From contig JAIRUI010000016.1 in the NCBI GenBank assembly GCA_031254455.1, positions 1 to 28,859 of the forward strand: a DNA stretch of 28,859 nucleotides. Direction: 5' to 3'. The position numbers and the translations under genes are program-made. This stretch comes from Chitinispirillales bacterium. Lineage in GTDB: Bacteria; Fibrobacterota; Chitinivibrionia; Chitinivibrionales; Chitinivibrionaceae. A model generated the notes under the pieces. It saw only the letters and a program-made list of their open reading frames with translations, was not told the origin of the DNA and made no database searches. This document shows, piece by piece, positions 23,075 through 28,859 of the stretch (its first letter is position 1; each line of letters starts with the position of its first letter).

Positions 23075-23568
23075 ATGGAAAATCAAAACGTTTATCCGGC
23101 TCTCGACAAACATTTTTCGGCATGCATTATAGTATTTTACTATAATAACGACATATCTTTTTTGATAGACGACAAAATAGTAGTTTTGATAGAACGTCAA
23201 TCTGCGATAAACCCGAATATGCCGTTAAGGATGCTTCTTTATATAGCAAAGGGTTACGAGAAGATAGCCCAGAAGAATAATTTGTATCATATGAGAAGAG
23301 GATGGGTAGAGAAGACGCGATACGCGAGGCGGTTAGCGACTGCGTAAAGCGAAACGTATTAAAGAGATTTTTGGAGAATAACGGAGGATATGTTATGAGT
23401 ATGTTATTGACGGAATGGAATTGGGACGACGCTCTGCGGGTTCAAAAAGAAGAAGGCGGACAGGAAGGAATAGGAATAGGCAGGAAAGAAGAAAGACAAA
23501 AAATATTTTCCCTTTGGGAGAAAGGCATCCCGCTTTCTGAAACGAAAAAGAAACTCGGATTGAAATAA
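23075..23568 (+). pseudogene. decayed Rpn-type PD-(D/E)XK nuclease/transposase remnant
   Basis: Two frames carry pieces of one family. In frame 2, up to about 23290, NNDISFLIDDKIVVLIERQS and INPNMPLRMLLYIAKGYEKI match the core of Rpn/PD-(D/E)XK family transposases. From 23302 in frame 1, GREDAIREAVSDCV, LKRFLENNGGYV and LLTEWNWDDALRVQKEEG match the C-terminal end of the same proteins. The N-terminal part and roughly 100 central residues are absent and the two pieces are out of frame, so this is an internally deleted, frameshifted remnant. Such genes are multi-copy and mobile. It lies directly upstream of the AddB-like gene, in frame with it but separated by TAA. Confidence 0.75.
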
Positions 23569-23571
23569 AAT

Positions 23572-26376
23572 TTGAAAAACACATTTCTTTTTGAAGTTTC
23601 TTCGGATTTATATGAAAAATTCGGTAAAAAAAACGAATTAAATAAAATCACCGTTTTAATGCCTTCAAACCGCGGCAAAATTTTTATGAACAAATATTTT
23701 GCACAATTATCGAAAGACGAACCAATCTGGTCTCCGCAATATACAAACACAATAGACTTGCTCACCGAAATCAGCGGCGGACAAAACAAAGGCGACGACC
23801 AAATTCAAAGAATGACGCTTATCTGGGAATTGTGGAACGCTTACGAGGAAAAAGTAAAAAGCGGTGAGAGCTTTGACGATTTTTTTTCTTTCGGCGATAT
23901 TTTGCTTAACGACTTTGACGAAATCGACAAAGAAATGAAAAACGCGAAAGGAATTTTCGCTAATGTCGCGCAATTAAATAAAATGGGTGAACCGGATTAT
24001 TTACTGCCCGAACAAATAGAAGCGGCGGAAAGGTTTTTTAATTTCAAATATGAAAAATCCGAATTAAAAACAAAAACCCGCGCAATTTGGAATAAACTTT
24101 ACGAAGTTTACATCGCTTTTAACGAAAACCTTGAAAAGAAAAACATCGCTTACGACGGAATGCTTATGCGTAAAGCGGTCGAAAATTTATCCGATTATTC
24201 CGATAAATTTACTAAAGAGGCGTATATTTTTGTAGGATTTTATAAATTTTTTAATGTAGAAATCGAACTGATAAAGTTTCTCAAAGAGAAAAGAAATACA
24301 CTCTTTTATTGGGATTTTGACGAATATTATATAGAATCGCCCGCTTGTGAAAATATAAAAAAATACCGCGAAAAATTCGGCGGAGAACTGAATAAAATTC
24401 CTAAAAATTTTGCGGAAGAAAAGAGTATTAGTTTTGTGGAATCAGCCGGAAACACTTTACAAACCGGATTCGTCCAAAGATGGCTTAAAAGTATTGAAAA
24501 CAAAAATTTTGAAGATGCAAATTCCGCGATAGTTCTCTGTGACACGGGATTATTACCTGTTGTTTTGAACGCACTGCCGAAAGACATTGAGCCGAATATT
24601 GCGATTTTGTATCCTTTACGGCAAACTTTGATTGCGAATTTAATCGTTCTGTTATTGGATTTGCAGACAAAAGGCGTTCACGGCGACGATTTTGATTTCT
24701 CTTATTTGCAGCCGATTTTACGAAGTTATTATATCGCAAAAATTTATGAGAATGCGGTTTCAGATGAAAAAACCATCAAAAACGCGAAAAGGATTTTACT
24801 GAAGCAAAACGCAAAACTGTCATTTGACGGAAAAAACGAAACGGTTTTGACGGATAAAGATATTTTTTCGACAACAAATACGTCGAAAGAATTGCTTGCT
24901 TATTTACAATCGATTCTTACAAAAATATCGGACAAAAACGCTCTTGAAAAAACAATTGAGATTATAGCGTTTTCACAAATTACCAAAATGCTTACAAACG
25001 CCGGACAGATTTGCGAGAAAATAAAAGGAGTACAAAATTTCGCTAAAATAATAAAGAAACTCCTGTTCTCAATGAAAGTTCCATACCGCGGCGAGCCTGC
25101 GAAAGGACTTCAAATTATGGCGATGTCGGACACCAGAAATATGGATTTCGAAAATATTCTTATGCTTTCGGTAAACGAAGGAATTATGCCCGAAATTAAA
25201 ACGGAAAATTCTTTTATCCCGCAATTTTTACGGAAGTACTTCAAATTGGATAACGTTGACGAACAAAATTGGCGGGAATTTTACAATTTTTACCGGCTTT
25301 TACAGCGGGCTGAAAATATTTCTTTTTCATATAATACTGGAAGCGACGGAATAGGCAAAGGTGAAATGAGCCGCTATTTAAGACAACTTTCAAGTTTTTT
25401 GCCGCATAAAATAAAAAGAATCGTTATTGACGGCAATGTTCAAAACGAAATAAATTCAAACGAAATTAAAATCATAAAAACCGATGAGATTTTGAAAGGC
25501 TTGAAAAAGAAATACGACGGTGAAAAATGCGGCGATAAACATAGAAATTCGCTTTCTCCGTCAGCGTTTAACACTTATATCGATTGTCCTTTGCAATTCT
25601 ATTTCAAGTATGCCGCCAAAATAAAAAAGCCTGACGACGAAGAATTAAACAATGCTGTTTTAGGCAATATTTTCCACAAAACAATGGAGCTGATTTACAA
25701 AGACAATTACGAGAAAAAAATAGAAATCACAGACGATTTTTTTAATAATATAGAATATGAGCAAAAAATAGTAAATGCGTTTAACTATGAGTTTTTTAAA
25801 ACCCAAACGCCGCCGATAAAGAGCGAATATTCGGGAGAGCATTTGATTATATTCAGAGTTATTTCGCAAATGGTGAAAAATACGCTTGCTTATGACAAAA
25901 AATATGCGCCGTTTAAGATTCTTGGATTGGAGAAAGAATGTTCGTTTGAAAAGAAAGGAATAACAATCGGCGGAATTATCGACAGAATTGACGAAAAAGA
26001 CGGAAATATCAGAGTTATCGACTATAAAACAGGTAAAATTTTCACAGAAAACGATTTCGCGAAAGATACGGCGGATATTTTTTCACCTGACCGCCCCGAA
26101 AAAGCGAAATATCAATTTCAAGCATACTTATATTCGTACGTTTTATCACAAGAAGATTTTGTGAACGCAAGCCGAATTTCGCCAAATTTAATTTTTGTTC
26201 TGCAAAGAGAAATCGAAGAAAAAAAACTTAAAGATTTTTCTGAAATTAAAGAAGAATTCGACAAACTTTTTACAGAAAAACTTGAAGAGCTGTTTAACGC
26301 CGATATTCCGTTTGTACAGTGTGAAAAAAAAGATAATTGTAAATATTGCGATTATTGTGATATTTGCGAGTTTTAA
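23572..26376 (+). CDS. AddB-like PD-(D/E)XK exonuclease subunit
   Basis: 934 residues. AddB-type proteins join AddA to resect double-strand breaks for recombination. Visible features: N-terminal ITVLMPSNRGKIFMNKYFA, degenerate of the AddB helicase-like region with no Walker A; FVGFYKFFNVEIELI near 220; DFENILMLSVNEGIMP near 525; the nuclease domain opening SPSAFNTYIDCPLQFYFKYA with Cys672; the catalytic DRIDEKDG...VIDYKTGK; and YQFQAYLYSYVL. The C-terminal CEKKDNCKYCDYCDICEF (Cys917, 923, 926, 929, 932) together with Cys672 fits the AddB 4Fe-4S cluster. The start is TTG with no Shine-Dalgarno, just after the Rpn remnant, so translation may depend on coupling or be weak. No addA in the window. 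It converges with the ThyX-like gene, 13 bases apart. Confidence 0.85.
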   Translation: MKNTFLFEVSSDLYEKFGKKNELNKITVLMPSNRGKIFMNKYFAQLSKDEPIWSPQYTNTIDLLTEISGGQNKGDDQIQRMTLIWELWNAYEEKVKSGESFDDFFSFGDILLNDFDEIDKEMKNAKGIFANVAQLNKMGEPDYLLPEQIEAAERFFNFKYEKSELKTKTRAIWNKLYEVYIAFNENLEKKNIAYDGMLMRKAVENLSDYSDKFTKEAYIFVGFYKFFNVEIELIKFLKEKRNTLFYWDFDEYYIESPACENIKKYREKFGGELNKIPKNFAEEKSISFVESAGNTLQTGFVQRWLKSIENKNFEDANSAIVLCDTGLLPVVLNALPKDIEPNIAILYPLRQTLIANLIVLLLDLQTKGVHGDDFDFSYLQPILRSYYIAKIYENAVSDEKTIKNAKRILLKQNAKLSFDGKNETVLTDKDIFSTTNTSKELLAYLQSILTKISDKNALEKTIEIIAFSQITKMLTNAGQICEKIKGVQNFAKIIKKLLFSMKVPYRGEPAKGLQIMAMSDTRNMDFENILMLSVNEGIMPEIKTENSFIPQFLRKYFKLDNVDEQNWREFYNFYRLLQRAENISFSYNTGSDGIGKGEMSRYLRQLSSFLPHKIKRIVIDGNVQNEINSNEIKIIKTDEILKGLKKKYDGEKCGDKHRNSLSPSAFNTYIDCPLQFYFKYAAKIKKPDDEELNNAVLGNIFHKTMELIYKDNYEKKIEITDDFFNNIEYEQKIVNAFNYEFFKTQTPPIKSEYSGEHLIIFRVISQMVKNTLAYDKKYAPFKILGLEKECSFEKKGITIGGIIDRIDEKDGNIRVIDYKTGKIFTENDFAKDTADIFSPDRPEKAKYQFQAYLYSYVLSQEDFVNASRISPNLIFVLQREIEEKKLKDFSEIKEEFDKLFTEKLEELFNADIPFVQCEKKDNCKYCDYCDICEF

Positions 26377-26389
26377 CGAAATCCGTTTT

Positions 26390-27733
26390 CTATTCCGGTT
26401 CGGCGGTCCCGATTTGAATGTGATTTTTCAAATGCGGCGAAATTTCTATGAGTTTTTTTGCCACGGTTTCCAAATGTTGCGCATATCTGAAATGCGCTCC
26501 CTTTCCGGTACGCAATTCAATCTCATAGATAACTTTATCCAAATGCGTAGAATGCTCGAAAGCCACTTGCGTCCCAAGCAAATATCCGTAATACTGCAAG
26601 TTGTGTTTTGCAAGTTTTTTAAGCAGCGACGCATATTCAGTAAAGAATTTTTTGTAATTTTTCTCCGACAATTCCGGCGGCAGATAAAACCCGACCGGCG
26701 AAAGCGCAGTAAATTTGTTACCGCTTCTGTGGCGGTTTAAATCCCGCAGTTCCGCAATCGAAATATTGTTGAACGCAAACTTGACAAATTGCCGTTTTAC
26801 ACCGCTTCCGACGACGCTGTACCTGTTTGTTTTATTGGAAAACGCCTGTGAAATGTCGTTTATTTCGGGAATAAAATCGCAAGGTTCGTCAAACATTTTA
26901 ACAAAAACTTTATCGGGAACGTTTTTTATTTCGACTCCGTTTTCAAATATGGATTTTGACGAATAATTCACTAAACTTTCGGCATGATATATACTCGCTT
27001 CGTCGGCGAAACTGTGTTTTATCAGGTTCGGAACGATTTTTTTCAATTCTTCTCGAATTTGTTTTGCGGCTGTTTTCGCCTCAAAAAGCGGCAGCGATTC
27101 CAACTCGCGCAAGGTTTGACACCATACGCGCGCCGTCATAACGTATGCGGCGCAGGTTTTTGTCGCAAACGGAATGAAACTGCGGCATCTGTCCAAGGCG
27201 TAATTTTTCAGTATTCTTTTGCGGACTTTTTCGGGCTCGTCGGGTGAAATGCGCAGTTTTTCGGGAAACTTCTCAGCGATTTCGTCAAGTTCGGCGTATT
27301 CTTTATTGTAAATGTCAAACGCCTTGCAAAAAACGTTTCGCCATTCGTCTGCAATTTCCTGTGGAATACCCGCTTCGTCCGGAGAGATTAAACTTTCAGG
27401 CGACATTTTTATATATCTTGTACTTGATTCCTGTCCGTCTGCGAGTTGAGCTATCTCAAAAATTTTATATGCCAAAAACATTGAGCACCCGTCAATCGTA
27501 ACCGCGATTCCTCCGGTTAATCCACCGATGCTTGCGTGCCCGTAATCAATAAATTTAAATATTTTTTCGACGCTTGCGTCCGGATTTTCTTTATCGACAT
27601 TCTGCAGGATTTTGTCTATTCCTAAATTCGAGCGGGAATATTTTGCCAAAACGCTCGCCAAAAGTTCCGGAGTAACGGCGGTTAAATCTTTCGCCGCAAG
27701 CGGCGCAGTCGTAGGAATTAAGGTTACTTTCAT
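26390..27733 (-). CDS. thyX: double-length ThyX-like FAD-dependent thymidylate synthase
   Basis: 447 residues, about twice a canonical ThyX (about 220-250). ThyX makes dTMP from dUMP with FAD and methylene-THF. Two halves each resemble the fold. The first has GHASIGG (65-71) and QESSTRYIKM (101-110), which matches the second part of the ThyX signature RHRxxSxNExSxRY but without RHR. The second has LNRHRSGNKFTALSPVGFY (332-350), which supplies RHR but not the NExSxRY end. A long double-domain ThyX is also known in Chlamydia. The signature is split, so I infer a fused pair with divided active-site roles; an inactive relative is possible. ATG with AAAGG upstream. MetF in the same window shares its folate substrate but is not linked to it. 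Confidence 0.82.
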   Translation of the reverse strand: MKVTLIPTTAPLAAKDLTAVTPELLASVLAKYSRSNLGIDKILQNVDKENPDASVEKIFKFIDYGHASIGGLTGGIAVTIDGCSMFLAYKIFEIAQLADGQESSTRYIKMSPESLISPDEAGIPQEIADEWRNVFCKAFDIYNKEYAELDEIAEKFPEKLRISPDEPEKVRKRILKNYALDRCRSFIPFATKTCAAYVMTARVWCQTLRELESLPLFEAKTAAKQIREELKKIVPNLIKHSFADEASIYHAESLVNYSSKSIFENGVEIKNVPDKVFVKMFDEPCDFIPEINDISQAFSNKTNRYSVVGSGVKRQFVKFAFNNISIAELRDLNRHRSGNKFTALSPVGFYLPPELSEKNYKKFFTEYASLLKKLAKHNLQYYGYLLGTQVAFEHSTHLDKVIYEIELRTGKGAHFRYAQHLETVAKKLIEISPHLKNHIQIGTAEPE

Positions 27734-28000
27734 TTTTATCGCCTTTAAGTTTTTAGTATTGAAAATAATTTTTTAACGCAAGAAATTTCATAAAATTTCC
27801 GCTTTTACCGAAAATATATCTGAAAACAAGGCGTAAACGACGCGTACATATCAAATTTTCGCAAAAATATAAAAATCGGCATAGTTTTTTTATATTTTAA
27901 GTCAAATATCTTTTTTGGTATAGCAATTTAACTTTTTATATTCCTTTTTCGTTTTTCCTTTTTGTCATAACGTATTTTATAATTAAAAAGGATTATCCCT

Positions 28001-28396
28001 ATGTTACCTTTATCGCTCAAAGAACGTGATTTAATAGTTTTTCACAAGAAAAACGGAGAAAAGAATACGGATATATGTAAGTGGTTGCAGATAAACGTTA
28101 GGACAGTCACAAAGATATGGCATCGCTACAAGCATACCGGAAGTTGTTGTGCATATCCTCAAAACAGCGGCAGAAAACCTTTGGTATCTCAAGAGCAAAT
28201 GGATAAAGTTGTAGAGAAAATTAAAGAGAAGCCGGACATTACCCTTAAACGTTTGATAGATGTTTTTTCACTTGGAATTAGTCAGGCGGCTCTTTGCAAG
28301 AGGTTAAAACACTTAGGCTACACATTAAAAAAAAGACGTTATATCCGGCAGAGCAAAAACGAGAAGACGTTTTGCGCAAGCATGCCGAATTGGTAG
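28001..28396 (+). CDS. IS630 transposase, first frame (DNA-binding part)
   Basis: 131 residues in the zero frame, of which about the first 111 are functional sequence before the frameshift site. LSLKERDLIVFHKKNGEKNT and DICKWLQINVRTVTKIWHRY form the N-terminal helix-turn-helix pair. GRKPLVSQEQMDKVVEKIK and ALCKRLKHLGYTLKK match the winged-helix segment of IS630/Tc1-type transposases. AAAAAGGA precedes the ATG. After GYTLKK the zero frame leaves the family pattern (RRYIRQSKNE) and stops at 28396, while the -1 frame continues it. This is the usual two-frame arrangement of IS630 elements. Confidence 0.85.
   Translation: MLPLSLKERDLIVFHKKNGEKNTDICKWLQINVRTVTKIWHRYKHTGSCCAYPQNSGRKPLVSQEQMDKVVEKIKEKPDITLKRLIDVFSLGISQAALCKRLKHLGYTLKKRRYIRQSKNEKTFCASMPNW
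28327..28333 (+). other. -1 programmed frameshift site (A AAA AAA)
   Basis: In the run of eight A, the zero-frame codons TTA AAA AAA AGA allow a -1 slip to AAA AAA AAG ACG. The fusion then reads GYTLKKKTLYPAEQKREDV, the normal IS630 transposase sequence across this point. No downstream stimulatory hairpin was evident. Confidence 0.75.
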
Positions 28397-28740
28397 AGCA
28401 AACACGGTCTTTTCTTGATGTAAGCAGGCTTGTTTCCCTTGATGAAAGTAGCATAAACACAGGAATGACACGCCTTTATGGTCGTGCGCTCAAAAACGAA
28501 AGAATTAAAGGCTATGTTCCTGATGTAAGGTTTCAAAGGATTTCGGTTTTGTCATCTATCGGGCTTGACAGAGCGCAAGTCCCATTAGTTTTTAACGGAA
28601 CGCTTAATGGAGAACTGTTTAAGGAATACATTAGTCGGTCTCTTGCTGCGTCATTATCAAAAGACGATATACTTATCATGGACAACTCAAGTGTTCACAA
28701 ATCGAAAATCGTGATAAAAGAGTTAAAAAAAGCGGTTTAA
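28334..28740 (+). pseudogene. IS630 transposase, second frame, lacking its C-terminus
   Basis: Entered by the -1 shift, this frame reads TLYPAEQKREDVLRKHAELV, then LVSLDESSIN with the first catalytic Asp and ILIMDNSSVHKSKIVIKEL with the second. It then stops at KKAV (28740). Intact family members continue with a segment like LPPYSPDLNPIE, which holds the third acidic residue; it is absent in every frame here. Reading one base differently, a few more family-like residues (GLNVSVAQV) appear before a TGA, suggesting a deletion plus a small indel. The enzyme cannot be active as it stands. Confidence 0.75.
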
Positions 28741-28859
28741 ATGTGTCTGTTGCACAAGTATGATTTTCAGAACGGACTATTAGAGGATTTTTATTTATTC
28801 AGATACAACAATAAGTAAAAAAGCTGACTATGGTTCGCCAAAACCTTAAAAATTCGTCC

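Larger units (their letters stand above)
27921..28830 (+). mobile_element. IS630-family element, internally deleted
   Basis: An IS630-type transposase (28001-28740) lies between imperfect candidate ends. TAGCAATTTAACTTTTT starts at 27921, and the complement of 28811-28830 reads TAGTCAGCTTTTTTACTTAT. A TA, the IS630 target, can be drawn at both outer edges. At about 0.9 kb it is shorter than the usual 1.1-1.2 kb, which fits loss of the 3' third of the transposase. The end match is modest and AT-rich, so the borders are tentative. It lies at the contig end, where assemblies often break on repeats. Confidence 0.6.

Noticed and set aside
28278..28536. Minus-strand frames opposite the IS630 transposase
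   Set aside because: Antisense shadows of a well-recognised transposase.

Overview
This is a 28.9 kb bacterial contig, AT-rich (an estimate by eye, not counted). The lineage guess is a Gram-negative close to Fibrobacterota. It rests on multidomain GH18 chitinases with CBM6-like modules and a shared C-terminal sorting-type domain, on signal-peptide outer-membrane proteins, and on an apolipoprotein N-acyltransferase. It is an inference, not a phylogeny. The first 23 bases are an Illumina TruSeq adapter end and not genomic. The last kilobase is a damaged insertion sequence.

Layout. 24-1734 (minus): the 5' end of miaA, abutting a MIO-type aromatic amino-acid lyase. 1731-7261 (minus): secreted and outer-membrane proteins, namely a small predicted barrel, three paralogous right-handed beta-helix proteins, and a 789-residue barrel-plus-TPR protein that ends at a clear terminator. 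7423-9277 (plus): a possible 20-residue leader peptide, a FlgM-like small protein and lnt. 9249-15178 (minus): housekeeping genes metF, fabI (plant-like form), a YugP-type membrane metallopeptidase, tRNA-Arg(ACG), a coiled-coil/zinc-ribbon protein, a CAU tRNA, an MTH1-like Nudix hydrolase, a RadC-like protein and pyrD.

15291-22926 (minus) is the accessory core: three GH18 chitinases of 1002, 625 and 661 residues, with a small DUF5618-like gene between the second and third. Each chitinase has a signal peptide, a GH18 barrel with an intact catalytic Glu, InlB-like repeat domain(s), varying carbohydrate-binding modules and an almost identical C-terminal domain. Each also carries an uninterrupted run of 8 or 9 G on the coding strand just after the catalytic domain. 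In every gene, losing or gaining one G stops translation within about a dozen codons. The cluster therefore looks built to switch by slipped-strand mispairing between full-length enzyme and a catalytic-domain-only form. This is the main candidate for an undescribed system here.

23075-28830: a decayed Rpn/PD-(D/E)XK transposase remnant, a large AddB-like nuclease starting at TTG directly behind it, a double-length ThyX-like protein on the opposite strand, and an IS630-family element. The element keeps an A8 frameshift site but has lost the end of its transposase.
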